DNA of 64,000 nt, taken from Boswellia sacra (taxonomy: Eukaryota; Streptophyta; Magnoliopsida; Sapindales; Burseraceae). The translations under genes were made by a program, and so were the position numbers. Shown piece by piece: positions 1-12,276 of this stretch (position 1 is the first letter of the stretch; each line of letters opens with the position of its first letter). The stretch covers positions 248,001 to 312,000 of the forward strand of contig SNVD02014566.1 in assembly GCA_013180625.2 (NCBI GenBank), read 5' to 3'. The notes under the pieces are model-generated. The model had not been told where the DNA came from. It made no database searches and worked only from the letters and a program-made list of their open reading frames with translations.

Positions 1-480
1 AAGAAACAAACCTCTACGTGTGTGTGTGTGTTTTTTCCCCTAAAATTCTGAAATGAAAAGGGAGAAAATAAACACAAAAATAAAAAGAAAATAAAAGAAA
101 ATTAAGAACATAAACATTAAAGTAATTTAAATAGACCTGAATATTTTCGCCACAAAGAAATAGATATGTCCTTGTTTCTTCGTCCTCTCCGCTTTAGTTT
201 TATGGGATCTCTCTCTCTCTCCTCCTCCTCTGTGCTATCTTTGCCTAATGCACATGAAAATCAACTCATAGACACATGAATATATGTAGTCCGTTTCCTC
301 TTCAAATTGATACCGAACATGTAGCAATCAATATCACGCTCAGATGGTTGGAAGACCAGAATAAATACTTTGGAAAAATAATTAGGTTCATTTCAACCAC
401 CACAATAACTATAGGCCTTGACGTTTTTATCACATTGTTATCAATTCTTTAAAGCATAGGTATATCAAAAAATAAAATGA
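1..480. repeat. Duplicated 5'-flank block of a DUF247 unit
   Basis: This AT-rich block has no gene. It is similar to 18610-19030, 31315-31960 and 61473-61920, which lie just upstream of minus-strand DUF247 copies or relics. A TG microsatellite is at about 18-30. Because this block sits 5' of other DUF247 genes, the window probably starts just upstream of another DUF247 gene beyond the left edge (inference). Confidence 0.6.
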
Positions 481-640
481 ATGATACTATTTTTACAAAT
501 TATCTATATAAGATAATGTATTATGATTTAATTAATTGAGTGAATTTTAAATTTTAATTAGATTAATTAATATAGAGGATATGATAATCATTTAATAATG
601 TCACATAGATTTGTATAAATAAGTTTGTAATAATATTTTA
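481..640. mobile_element. MITE-like AT-rich insertion
   Basis: An insertion of about 160 bp compared with the homologous flanks at about 19030 and 32075. Its ends are imperfect inverted repeats built around ACAAAnTATnTATA-type sequence. Related copies are at 38161-38322 and 41021-41216. No coding capacity is seen and the superfamily is not assigned. Confidence 0.45.
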
Positions 641-1820
641 TAAAAGTAGCAACCGCCAAATTATATTACATTTATAAATTTTATAAAATAAATGTTTTAG
701 TATTATTTATTTATTGATATGTTATTACTATCTTTAAATAAATTGATTTTTATATATTCATCCTTTTAATTATCGTATATACAACACATCATTTTATATA
801 TGAAAGTTAATAAACACTATTCATAAATGAATTTAGTTTTATTCCATAACTAAATAGTGAATTCTTTATATGATTTGACAAGTTGATCATTGAAAAACCC
901 TAGGATTATATTTTACTCTTTCTCTTCTTTTATCCTATGGCTGATTGGTAAGACACATGATTTACCATTAAAATGAGCTATATAAACTTTTAATATTATT
1001 AAAATGTTATGCAAATATAAAAATTATACTTATGAATATAAACAATGATTAATAATATATATATTTAATAACATATGAAAATTTATCTACATAATTTAAA
1101 TTTTGAGTTTTGTTTTAAATTTTATGTATAATTTAATTCAATGCTATATCAATACAAGATAATATTATATACAGTATAGTTTTCTTTATCCGATCTCACG
1201 GCAGCCTCCCCTATTCTTGATATAGAATTTCGCTGAAAATGACAAATATGTACCAATCTCCCAAGCCCGATGTGTCGCCACCATTAAATTTATTATGATT
1301 GCATTGTCTCACTTTCATTGATACAGGTCCCGACTTTTTGCATCGTATTGGATTGAATAGCATCCGTCAAATATTGATTTTATATTTGTTGCATAAACAA
1401 ACAAAATCGAGTTAGGCGGCACAGTTCTTGCAAGGAGCGAGGCAATTTTTATTTTTTATATATTTAGGTAAAGTAATCACATCAATTTCATGGTTTAACA
1501 TAAATTACTTTCAAGATAGTACTCTCATAAAAACTTAATAAAATTTATGAGAATATAAATTGTTATCCTATTTTTAAATTAACAGAGATTGCATAATAAA
1601 ACTATGACGAATATTACAAGATTTATCATTAACTAATTAACGGATATTAATTCCTTGAAACCATTTATATTGCTTTGCTTTTAATTGTTTTTTTTTCAAG
1701 ATTTCCGAATACAAAGTTTATTTCCTATCATAGATAGTGACAACCATAAGTCAATGACTATGATTTTTATGATATTTAATTATTGATCAAGAATCACGTG
1801 GTCACATTTGTTGAGTTAAG
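641..1820. repeat. Duplicated intergenic block, no gene
   Basis: AT-rich sequence colinear with 19030-19880 plus 21958-22445, and partly with 32100-32600, 40090-40680 and 44320-44760. A conserved core at about 1180-1330 matches 19625-19880 and 40265-40520. No ORF, RNA gene or clear promoter is supported. Confidence 0.6.
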
Positions 1821-2601
1821 TGTCACAAGTTTAGAGTTTTACGCAGCACGCTCGTACGACACTTAGATAATTTGAATCCGAAAGTTACTAAGTAAACCTA
1901 GATGTTAACTTCTCGCTCAAGGAGAAGTTAGGACCGTTGAGTTAAAGAGCTTTAGAAGCAAGAAGAGAAGAGATGGAACTTAGAGGCAAGTATTGCTAAG
2001 TAATAGAGCTTTGTATTATACAAGAGAACTCTTTACAATGCTTTGCTTTGTGTTTGCTTGGATTGGCTTGAATTTTCTGGGATGCCTCACAAATGAGTCT
2101 TAGAGGGGTATTTATAGTAATCCACCTCGTCAATAGACGGCTAGGATTAAATGCATCCAATGGTCCTAGTTTACTATCTAGAATTATCTCCTAAAATATC
2201 TAGATATTTAGCATAGTACACCCTAAAATATCTTAGATATTTCCAAGGGAGGTTTCTAGCAACTTGGCTTGCTAGAGAATTTTAGAATGTGCTAGGCCTT
2301 CTAGGACCTTCCGTAGCCTTCCAGGCTCTTCCGCAACCTTCTTGAGTCTTCTAGAGTCTTCTAAGGCCTTTCACATGCATCTTATAACTTCTGGATTCTT
2401 CTGGATCTTTCCGGAATATCCCAGAATATTTCAGAAACTTCTAAAAGCTTTCGGAACACTGCACCAAATCTTTACGCCATTGAGTTCCTCTCGACACGAG
2501 GATTCCAAATCACTATAACACTTGCCCCGAAATCTCATTCCTTTGTGTTCTTCTGAGCAAACTTGAGGTGAAACTATGTGCATGTCGTGCGGGGTGTGAC
2601 A
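1821..2601. mobile_element. Putative solo LTR (781 bp)
   Basis: The segment is absent from the otherwise colinear paralogous site at about 22433-22455, so it is an insertion. It begins TGTCACA and ends TGTGACA, a perfect short inverted repeat of the TG...CA type typical of LTR ends. A TATTTATAG sequence lies at about 2109. It has no coding capacity. I cannot see a clean 5-bp target duplication, so solo LTR is the best guess. A small non-autonomous TIR element is the alternative. Confidence 0.5.
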
Positions 2602-3790
2602 CAAGACTACTATAAGAATTTTGATACACCAATTCTATTTAATTTTTCATCTACTAGTATTCCTTTGACATTTGAAGTGTGGATTACTAGTTAAAAAAAA
2701 AAATCGGTTAATAAAAATTTTAGTTGCATGGTTACAAGAACCACAATACTTAACAATCCCATACCAATAGCAACATTCAAAATTAAACATATTTGATGAT
2801 TTTTTGGAAATGAGATTTCACGGATATTCGTCGTCACATGTGATTTCAGCATCACCAGATGAGTTTTCAGTAAATTAATCTAACTTTCAGTTTCATCCCA
2901 AGTTGTGATAACAGCGGATATAGCTAGGAATTAACCTTTCTAATTTATTGAATAGTTAACCTGATCAACTGATCGATTTAACTTACAATTTTGAGAGGAA
3001 AAGATATTACATGGCAGAGAATATAATATTACACCAAAGCCTAAATTATAGGAAAGTCAAGCTTCAGATTTACATGTGTAAAGCAACAATTAAAGTAAAG
3101 CAGCAGCTACGAAGAGCTGAAGATTTTGATGTTGGAAGGAAGAAATAGCTGTGGTTTGATATTGATTCATCGAGCGTTAGTTTCCACTCATGCAGGCACA
3201 TAAATGGATGGGGATCATGTGGTCTGGCATCCGTCTGTTATGACAGAGAGCGATTGAAGTGTTCTCTCTCTTAAATAATTAACTTGTATATCTATCTACC
3301 ATGATTTGTCGTCTTCCAGTCTAATAAGCGATCAAATCACACCGCACTCAATATTTCATTTGGTCCACATAAGGCAATAATTCCACACCATTACTTCTTT
3401 TTATTGAAAACTATTCATCTTCTTTTAGGAAAAGGCACAGTATATCGAGGATTTTCTCACAGCCTCTTAATTTTTTATTATTTCAATTCATAAAGATATC
3501 AAACTTTTCTGATTTTCCTTCCACCAGATAAGATTACTATAGTAGAACTGCCCCTGGTCTCTAATGGATTGCTAAAAATATCTTTAGCATTGTATATAAA
3601 AATCCAAAAACAAACAAACTAGACTAAAGTTCGGACAAAAAATTATTTTCTATTCTGTATTAAAATATATATTTTCATTTCACCAAGTCACATTTTTATA
3701 GACTCCAGTGTTGGATGATGAATCACGAATGATGCATATATATACATAAGTCAGATGATGAGGACCCCATTTCAATTAATAAACAAGTTG
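2602..3790. repeat. Duplicated flank blocks (2.6-3.8 kb)
   Basis: No gene. Block 2800-3070 recurs at 22620-22900, 33000-33290 and 45050-45350. Block 3080-3400 recurs at 22900-23450, 40690-40980, 42255-42610 and 50280-50610. Block 3560-3790 recurs at 24765-24990, 41345-41870 and 42745-42970. In several copies the middle block holds a TATA-like sequence (see 50393-50405), but here it has decayed. Confidence 0.6.
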
Positions 3791-3799
3791 CACATTACT

Positions 3800-4405
3800 T
3801 TTTTTTTAAAAACATTTACTATTCACATAAAAGAAAAGGTGAATATACAAGATACGAGGGGTATACTTCAACAAGAGTATCTAGTACTCACAAGTCCAAA
3901 CAAGAAAAAACTAATGCCCAAAGGGCCTAAAACAAAACAACCTAAACAAAAGAGCTAAAGGTCCAATCAAACGGAAAAAAAGGCGCATAGGCCCAGACCA
4001 ACCACAACTAAGCTAACAATAGCAAAACAAAGTCCAAGAACAAAATTATTTATGCAGACCCCATATGGCACGAAGTTGAGGAGTGATCGCATATTTGGCC
4101 GTCAAGGCTAGAAGCCGGGAACGAATTAAATCAAAAATCTCATCAGTCACCTGACGACGGACTCGACGTCGCTGTCAATACATACGATCATTCCTTTTAT
4201 ACCAAAGTGAATAAACCGTTGCAGAGAAGATCAAACGTGCAAGGATATGTCCAAAATTCTTCCTGCCCAGGAGATGGAAAGAAGCCCAAAATTCAAAGTG
4301 AATAAACCGTTGTAGAGAAGACCAATCCGTTGCACATGACTTTCTACCACATCGTTTCAAATGAAATTTTATCATAACATTTCTCTTGGATATCAAACGA
4401 TGAGA
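3800..4405 (-). mobile_element. 5'-truncated LINE (3' end of ORF2 and poly-A tail)
   Basis: Read on the minus strand, 4417-4175 encodes a zf-RVT-like tail of plant non-LTR retrotransposon ORF2, with the pattern SATVYSLWYKRND before a stop. In the same frame beyond that stop, about 4174-4050 reads as the usual LINE C-terminal helix, ending near IWGLHK. A 3' UTR follows and ends in an A-run, seen as the T-run at 3800-3808 on the plus strand. The whole stretch is missing from homologous flanks at 24990, 41870 and 42970. It is a dead, 5'-truncated copy. A 26-bp sequence is repeated inside it at about 4204 and 4297. Confidence 0.7.
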
Positions 4406-4519
4406 TAGATAACTCATTGAAAATGACCACAGGCATGTATTTGTGATTCACTTTTCTGAGGTAAGTTACGTTATAAGAACTAGACGTTAATGTTCTTTTG
4501 ATTAATTACTCTTAATTTT

Positions 4520-5726
4520 TGATGAGTGGGTTTATAATCATAATTTAAGTATCTCTAAGCTTAATATTTTGTCAGTTTTTGGGTATTTTTGTTACTTCTA
4601 CGTGTGTTTTGTATTTGTGTAGGTTAAATAATGTTGGAGTACGAATGTGGAGAAGTTGCAAGTAAGAATACGACAATTTGAGCAAATACAATCTTTATCT
4701 TCAATTGGATGACCAACTTCTCAGATTTTTCTCTACTGATTTACAATAAACCATAGCTCATGTGATATACCGTTGGAAAGCCCTAGAAGTCTACTTTTTG
4801 GAAGAGTTTACGGTTCGTCAATCAGAGTTTTGTATGAGAAGTTATGTGTATTTTTGTACAAAAGGGCAAAATTATAATTTGTAGTAGTGCTGGCACTGTA
4901 GTAGGTTACTATAGCACAGTATATAAACATATTTTAGGGTTTTTTTTGAAGGAGAAAAAGGGGGAAAAAGGGAAGGAGGCAGTGGTATTCGGACGGAGAA
5001 AGAAAGAGGAGAGGGGAGAAAGGAACAGACATCATCTTCACCAAAAAAGATTCAACTCTTCATAACTAGTTTCTTTTCTATCCCTATTTTCACTTATGTT
5101 TGGAGACATGTTTAGATTTGTGTTGTTTGTAATTTGTAATATGAACTAATTTCTATTTTCTAAGGTGAAGATATAGCCGTATTTTGATATTTAATTTCTC
5201 TTGATTTTGGTTGATTGATATTTATTCCAATATTGTTGAGCAATTTAATTACATGCTTAATGCTTTTGATTTTCTGGCCAATTGTTGCATGAATTGAGAT
5301 GTGGATTGAGACTGAGAAGTGATGTTCATGTTAGTCCATAATTATCTTGTCATAAATCATGTGAGATAGAAATATGAATGTGATTTATGTAATCTTACAT
5401 GATTTCTTATGCTTAATGGGTATTAATAGTGAATTAGATGAGACAGAGATATAATTCTAATATATTAATATACATTATTATTGCTTGAGAAAGAATAATA
5501 ATCAAATTAGTGAAATCAATTGGCAAAAATAGGATTAAAAATTGGTTCACTGAATCAGAGAAGTTAAATTGATAAATTTGGTGAAATCGGATCCCTAGAT
5601 CTTTGATTATAAATTTCTTCTACCCAGAATTTCGGTATTTAGTAGCAACAGTCCTTGTGAGACGATACTTATATTCTCATTTTATTACTTGTCCACGATA
5701 TCGTATACTTGCGATTATATGCAACA
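4520..5726 (+). mobile_element. Solo LTR (1207 bp)
   Basis: An insertion relative to the homologous sites at 30442-30465 and 42050-42070. It starts TGATGAG and ends GCAACA. The flanks ATTTT (4515-4519) and ATTTC (5727-5731) fit a 5-bp target duplication with one change. The paralogous empty site supports ATTTC as the original. There is no ORF of note. The sequence near the right end resembles the U5 of large plant Gypsy or LARD elements, but that family assignment is weak. Confidence 0.6.
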
Positions 5727-6147
5727 ATTTCTTCAAGAGATATATAGTCAAGTGTATGAATTTTGTTTAATTTACATCATGCTCAGAAATTGAGTCCTTC
5801 AATGGTTTCGCGGATCTATGACCCCGATCCTCTTCATCGCAAGTTGGATTCAAGAGACTACTGGTTCACGCTCATAGATTTAAAAACTAACTTGAGCATG
5901 AAACTTGAATTACAAATAACAAGTATCGGACTTGAATTACATAATAAGAACGAAACTATTAGAGATTGTCGAGTCGATGGATGATTATTAATTGATAGCG
6001 CTTAACAAATTAAACATATTTAAGGTTAATTGATCCTTTTTTAAGCCAGTTTAATAAACAGTTGTAGTATTTTCATTCCCATTATCATGCACGTATAGGA
6101 CCGAGAATCTTAAGCTGCAGAGTGACCCATCGTGATCATGCATGATG
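5727..6147. repeat. Duplicated flank block
   Basis: Strongly similar to 30458-30900, 42063-42240 and 43153-43560. It holds no gene. The short ORF in it is not conserved as protein across the copies. It ends at the target site TGATG of the Gypsy insertion and resumes at 15830. Confidence 0.65.
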
Positions 6148-8558
6148 TGACACGACCCGCCCCTAGCTAACACGGGCGAATCGTGCCTAAAACTGTACTA
6201 AGAAAATTTGACTTTTTAAAATATGCTAATTTATGAAAAATTAGGCAGAGTTTCCCCTGTATTTTAGACTAATCCCTCTGCCAAGTACACAAAATTCAAC
6301 ACTTCCAAAATATTTATATAACCACTAATTCCTTTTCGGGACCTTAAGTCCATCTATTAAAATAATTGTATCTCCAAAACAGTCTTTAGAAGAAAATATG
6401 GCCTCCGGCCTCAAATATGATTAATTTCGATTCAAAAAGTTTACAACCAAAATTTTAAATATAAGTTTAAAAACTCAAACATGATTGAATAAACAAAAAT
6501 GTCTAAAAGAAACTAAAACAAATCTTTGATACATATACGATATCAAATATTTACATATGCAAGAAAACCATCTACGATACTACAATAAGATATAAAAAAG
6601 AAAGCTCTCAAAACATCATCAAATGGCCAACCTCAAGCAGCTACTGGCGTTCCGACTGAACACTGCAATCTCCTGGGAAAAATGGTTTTTAAAAAAAATA
6701 GGGTGAGTATAAACTCAGTGAGTGGGATAGAGTCATTAAAATAGATAAAAATTTGCATAAGATAAAATAATACATCATAACAAGTAATTAACTAAAAATT
6801 CTGCTTTACTAGCATTGATTAGAAAACTGCTTCTAAAAGATACAAAAACGAGCTAATCTTTAAATAATCCATATGCCTTTCACAAAAATCAAAATTTTGA
6901 TATAAAAATATTCTAAGGCATTTCCACTTGTATTCAAAATTCAATTTGATAACCGTATTAAGGTTCTAAATCCCGTAAAACTCATTTCGCAATTTAAATT
7001 TCTAAATCATTACAGTTTCACTAATCAAGTACCCAAACTAATCTGACTGATCATGACCTGGCGGGGCTAGGATCGCTCAGGCCAAGATATCTCTATACTG
7101 ATCTTACGCATGCGCAGAGCTGCCCCCAAAGGGCTAAACATCCAGATCACATGGCCCAAAGCCTCTATGCGTGCCTGAATGGGTCCCAAAGACCTCTATA
7201 CTTTCACTATCTGAATGAATTGGGTACTAGCTTAGTAAAACATAAAAATTCGATTCTGTACTTTTAAATCTCTAAAACATTAAACAATTCTTTCTAATAA
7301 CAACATAGATAAAATTTGATAAACCATGAAATATGTTTCATACAAGAATAAAGGAATATATGTTTACTAATATAATAAAGTTTCGCTAACAATTATAATA
7401 AAAATAAAAATTTATAAATTATAATTCAATTATTGGTAAAAATGTATGTTTTTCCCACTCACAATCTCGTGGATCAACTTCTGTGGCAACCCCTTCCGCG
7501 ATCGAATCCCGGTATGTATTAGGAACCGCAGTCTCACCTAAGGGAAAAGCCAAATAAAATTCTTTAATTTCACACTTCTTAAACTGACCAATTCTGGTTC
7601 TCCGATTTTTTATAATTAATTTACTCATCCAAATGGTCTAATATTTTATAAAGGTCTTCTACACATACATACCTAATATCATATCAAATTGCATAGCATT
7701 CTATGTTCATTAGATCCCTTAAATCCTTCATTTTTTTCCAGATACACAAATTCTGTAAATTCATTTTCAGAACTGACCTCTCCCTATTCCAAAATACATG
7801 ATAATTTGTACTAAATTCGTAAATTCACAAAACTCTCCAGTTTTAAACTACACATATATACAAACTCATATCCCAAATTTCATAATTTTTGAAGACCTCT
7901 AGATAACTCAATTAACTTGCCCAAAACTGATTTTCTGCAGAAAAACTGGATTTCCAGTGGTGAACAGTAAACTTCGAAAATTCATAATAAATTGCATACT
8001 CCACATTTTTCAGTGACTCCAATTTTAAACAAATCCTTAGGATGTCTATATTAACATATAAAAATTTCAGAATCAGATTCAAATCCAACAGACTGCTATA
8101 ATTTTCGAAATCTATACTGTTCACAGAACCCTAATTTTCCATAATTATCATCAAAACTTCAATTCCTTCAAAATACAAGAAATTGAAGCCTAAATAAGCA
8201 TGGAAATCTCATTTCTCTCTCTAGTTTCTCTCTCTATTACATCTCCAAATATCAAACAACCTCCTCCTAATATTGATCTAGAGATAGGATTGAAATTATA
8301 TAATTTAATTAAACTAAGAGATGAAGAAATTACCTTAAAATCTTCAATTTCCTTAAAAAAAAAAATCAAAATCTTCTCTTGCTTTCCTCTCCCTCTATCT
8401 CACGTTTTCCCCTCTGTCTTCCCTTCTAGATTTTCTCTTTTCTTTTCTAATTAAATCCAAATAAATGCTTAATATAAATGTAAAGAAAATAATTGAATTT
8501 GTGGGCTGGGTTAAATTAATGGGCTGGGCTTAAGTAAAAAAAATAAATGGGCTTTACA
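6148..8558 (-). repeat. Gypsy 3' LTR (left copy)
   Basis: This 2411-bp repeat begins TGACACGACCC and ends in TTTACA on the plus strand. It is nearly identical to 13420-15829. Since the element is on the minus strand, this is its 3' LTR. The polypurine tract lies just inside at 8559-8583. The 69-aa and 70-aa ORFs inside occur in both LTRs only because the LTRs are copies, and are not genes. Confidence 0.95.
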
Positions 8559-8583
8559 ATACTACCCCCCTAAAAAAATTTCG
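8559..8583 (-). other. Gypsy polypurine tract
   Basis: Read on the minus strand this is an A- and G-rich run (AGGGGGG core) directly next to the 3' LTR. That is the position and composition of the plus-strand primer of reverse transcription. Confidence 0.75.
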
Positions 8584-8595
8584 TCCTCGAAATTA

Positions 8596-10596
8596 CTAAC
8601 CTGAGAGAAAGAGATGTGGGTATTGAGCTCGCATAACATCTTCTCGCTCCCACGTAGCTTCTTCCTTCGAGTGATTTCGCCACCATACCTTAACCAAGGG
8701 AATAGTCTTGGCACGAAGTACTTGCTGTTTCCATTCTATGATCTCTAATGGTTCTTCTTCAAAAGTCAAGTCTTCTTTTAATTGAATTGGCTGCTGTTGA
8801 AGGATATGGCTTGGATCATACACGTACTTGCGGAGCATAGAGACATGAAACACATTATGTATTTTCGACAACTCTGGAGGCAAAGCTAAACGGTAAGCAA
8901 CTGTGCCCACACGCTCTATGATCTCGTAAGGCCCAATATAACGTGGACTTAGTTTCCCACGTTTACCAAAACGAAGCACACCTTTCCAAGGAGATATCTT
9001 CAAAAATACTTTATCTCCCACCTGAAACTCCAGATCTCTTCTACGCTTATCAGCATAACTCTTCTGTCGATCTTGTGCTGCCTTCATCTTGTTTCTAATA
9101 ATAACTATCTTTTCATTCGTATCCTGTACCAGTTCTGGTCCTAATAGTCTCCTCTCACCCACTTCATCCCAACATATTGGTGTTCTACATTTTCTTCCAT
9201 ATAGAGCCTCATAAGGTGCCATTTCAATACTGGATTGGTAACTATTATTATAAGCAAATTCCATTAGAGGCAAATAAACATCCCAATTTCCTTTAAACTC
9301 CAATACACAAGCTCTAAGCATATCTTCAAGAGTTTGAATGGTACGCTCAGATTGACCATCTGTTTGTGGGTGAAAAGCTGTGCTGAAATTCAATTTTGTG
9401 CCTAAAGCTTTTTGCAAGCTAGGCCAAAATCTGGAAGTGAAACGCGGATCTCTATATGATATTATTGAAATAGGTGCACCATGAAGACGGACTATCTCTG
9501 CTACATAAATACTAGCTAGCCTATTCAATGAATAAGTAGCCTTGATAGGTAAAAAGTGGGCAGATTTTGTAAGGCGATCTACCACTACCCAAATACCATC
9601 ATGACCAGCCATAGTACGTGGAAGTCCTACCACAAAATCCATAGTAATATGTTCCCATTTCCATTCAGGGATAGGAAGTGGTTGAGAGAGTCCCGCAGGT
9701 TTCTGGTGCTCAGCTTTGATTTGCTGGCAAACTAAACATCGAGACACAAATTCTGCAATATCCCGCTTCATACCTTGCCACCAATAATGTTCTCTCAAAT
9801 TACGATACATCTTAGTACTTCCTGGATGCATTACATAGGCTGGAAAGTGAGCTTCTTCCATAATCTCTTTCTTTAATTCTTCAATGTTGGGCACACAAAG
9901 TCTATTTCCCATAACTAAGGCTCCATCATCTCTAACCGCAAAGTCTGATCGTAAGCCTTTCTTCACCTCTTCTATCAGTTTCATTAACTGAGGATCTTGT
10001 ACTTGTGCATCTCTAACTTTATTAATTAAAGTAGGTCTAACATAGAAATTGGCTAGTAACACACTTGAGTCATTTATTGTTAACTCAATACCCAAAGACC
10101 TCAATTCAATCAATAAAGGTAGATATGTCACCCTCAAATAGGCTATAGAGCTCAAGGACTTTCGGCTGAGTGCATCTGCTACTATATTTGCTTTACCTGG
10201 GTGATAGTCAATTGTGCAGTCATAATCCTTGATAAGCTCCATCCATCTCCTCTGCCTAAGATTCAATTCTTTTTGAGTGAATAAATACTTAAGGCTCTTG
10301 TGATCTGTGTAAATTTGACATGTTGCCCCATATAAATAATGTCGCCAAGTCTTGAGTGCAAATACAATTGCTGCCAATTCTAAGTCATGGGTAGGATAAT
10401 TTTGTTCATGCTTCTTTAGTTGTCTTGAAGCATAAGCTATCACCTTCCCGTGTTGCATCAAAACACAACCTAACCCTTGTCTAGAGGCATCACTATAAAT
10501 CACGAACCCCTCGTTACCAGATGGAAGAGTAAGTATGGGTGTAGAAGTTAATCGTGTTTTGAGCTCTTGAAAACACTGCTCACAAGCATCAGTCCA
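8596..10596 (-). pseudogene. Gypsy RNase H, integrase and chromodomain segment
   Basis: The longest open part of the Gypsy polyprotein (635 codons from the first Met at 10503, open back to the stop at 10597). It begins in RNase H ([14 protein letters not shown] and the later [11 protein letters not shown] motif). The integrase follows with its HHCC zinc finger and a DDE-type core: MDFVVGLP, then SYRDPRF where SDRDPRF is usual, then [14 protein letters not shown]. The last about 70 residues form a chromodomain ending in an [13 protein letters not shown] motif. Chromodomain integrases direct insertion to heterochromatin in this clade. The frame is intact here, but the polyprotein is cut by a stop at 10597-10599, so it cannot be made from the normal gag-pol start. 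Confidence 0.9.
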
Positions 10597-11711
10597 CTAA
10601 AACTTCACCTCCTTACGAGTCAACCGTGTTAATGGAACAACAATTCTGGAAAAATTCTCAATAAATCTCCTATAATAACCTGCCAAGCCAAGAAAACTTC
10701 TGACTTCTGTTACATTAGTGGGTCTCTCCCATTTAATAATAGCTTTTATCTTCTGAGGATCTACATACACCCCTTTAGCTGATATCACATGTCCTAAAAA
10801 CACAACTTTGTCCAGCCAAAACTGGCATTTGCTGAATTTGGCATAAAGTTGTTTCTCCCTCAAAGTCTGCAAAACTATCTTCAAATGTTCTGCATGCTCC
10901 TCCTTGTCTCGCGAATACACCAATATGTCACAATAAACACAATAACAAAGCGATCCAAATAAGGATGAAATACTCGATTCATGAGGTCCATAAAAACTGT
11001 TGGAGCATTAGTCAACCCAAACGGCATTACAAGAAATTCATAGTGCCCATAACGAGTTCTGAAAGCAGTCTTAGGTACATCAGCCTCTCTAATCTTGAGT
11101 TGATGGTAACCCGAGCGCAAATCTATCTTGGAGAAAACCTTTGCACCTTGCAACTGGTCAAACAAATCATCAATACGAGGAAGAGGATACTTGTTACGTA
11201 TTGTCACCTTGTTCAACTGTCGGTAGTCTATACATAACCGCATTGTTCCATCCTTCTTTTTAACAAACAAGACCGGTGCTCCCCATGGTGAAACACTAGG
11301 TCTAATAAACCCCTTATCAACCAACTCTTGTAATTAAACTTTTAACTCTTTTAACTCTGCTGGAGCCATTTTGTATGGTGCCATGGAAATAGGAGTTGTG
11401 CCTGGAGCTAGGTCGATTGTGAATTCAACCTCCCTATTTGGTGGTAAGCCAGGTAATTCTTCTGGGAACACATCTGGGAAATCTTGAACAATAGAAATAT
11501 CTTCTATCTTTGCTTCACCCATTGAAGTGTCAATCACATGAGCTAGGTAGGCTGAACACCCCTTTTCAAATAATCGTTTAGCTTCAACAGCAGATATTAT
11601 GCAAGTAGAGAGGATTCGTCGATCTCCATAGAAAATAAATTCAGGTGTTTCAGGTTTTCTAAACACCACCTCCTTCTTGAAGTAATCGACAGATGCATGG
11701 TGAGTTGCAAG
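10597..11711 (-). pseudogene. Gypsy reverse transcriptase segment, broken
   Basis: Three overlapping or adjoining ORFs (11334-11669, 10881-11324, 10597-10923) together make the spacer and RT. Visible motifs are the FPDVFPEELPGLPP spacer, [32 protein letters not shown] and MPFGLTNAP. The breaks are a TAA at 11334-11336 (probably from CAA), a one-base loss at about 10930 inside the catalytic F-I-D-D motif that shifts the frame, and a TAG at 10597-10599. Loss of the catalytic aspartates makes the enzyme non-functional. Confidence 0.9.
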
Positions 11712-12276
11712 TCAATCCATTCCCAATATCACATCGAAGTCTCGGATATTTAAAGGAATCAAGTTTGCTAATAGATCATGATTACCCACCTTCACAATGC
11801 AATCCTTAAGAACATTTCCTACCAAGATGGAATCCCCAATAGGTGTGGCTACTGCTAAAGTACACTCCAATGGTTTCAAATCTCTATCAGCATACATAGC
11901 AAACATACATGAAACAAAGGAATGGGTGGATCCAGGATCAATCAAAATGTGGGCCTCACGACCAAAGATAGTCAACGTACCAGTAACCACCTCTGGTATA
12001 GCCTGTGCCTGCTGCTGAGTCATGGCAAAAACTCGTGCCTGTCGAACTGGCTGACTATCCTGTTGATTATTACTATTTCTTGAGGTATTCGTCTGGTTTC
12101 TAGCTGAAGAAATAGATGTTCTGGTTTGAAGCCTCCCTGGTCCTTTATCTTTCTGAACAAGGCTGCTACCTTGAGTTAAAGCAGGACAGAATTTCTTGAT
12201 ATGTCCTGTCTGACCACAATGATAACAACCAAGTCTACCAAACCGACACTCTCCCTCATGAAGCTTGCCACAAGTC
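11712..12276 (-). pseudogene. Gypsy zinc knuckle and aspartic protease segment
   Basis: The segment starts with a CCHC knuckle (CYHCGQTGHIKKFC, about 12187-12228), reached only after a frameshift from gag. The retropepsin-like domain follows with LIDPGSTHSF as the active-site loop and ILGMD near its end. A TGA at 11712-11714 sits where related elements have Trp (ILGMDWL), so it is probably a G-to-A change. The frame resumes unchanged after it. Confidence 0.85.

Noticed and set aside
7419..7628. 69-aa ORF, exactly repeated at 14692-14901
   Set aside because: Both copies lie in the LTRs of the Gypsy element. Their identity reflects LTR copying, and no family motif is visible.
8200..8454. ORF in the Gypsy LTR, shorter in the second LTR
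   Set aside because: An A-run length difference changes its end between the LTRs, so it is not a conserved protein.
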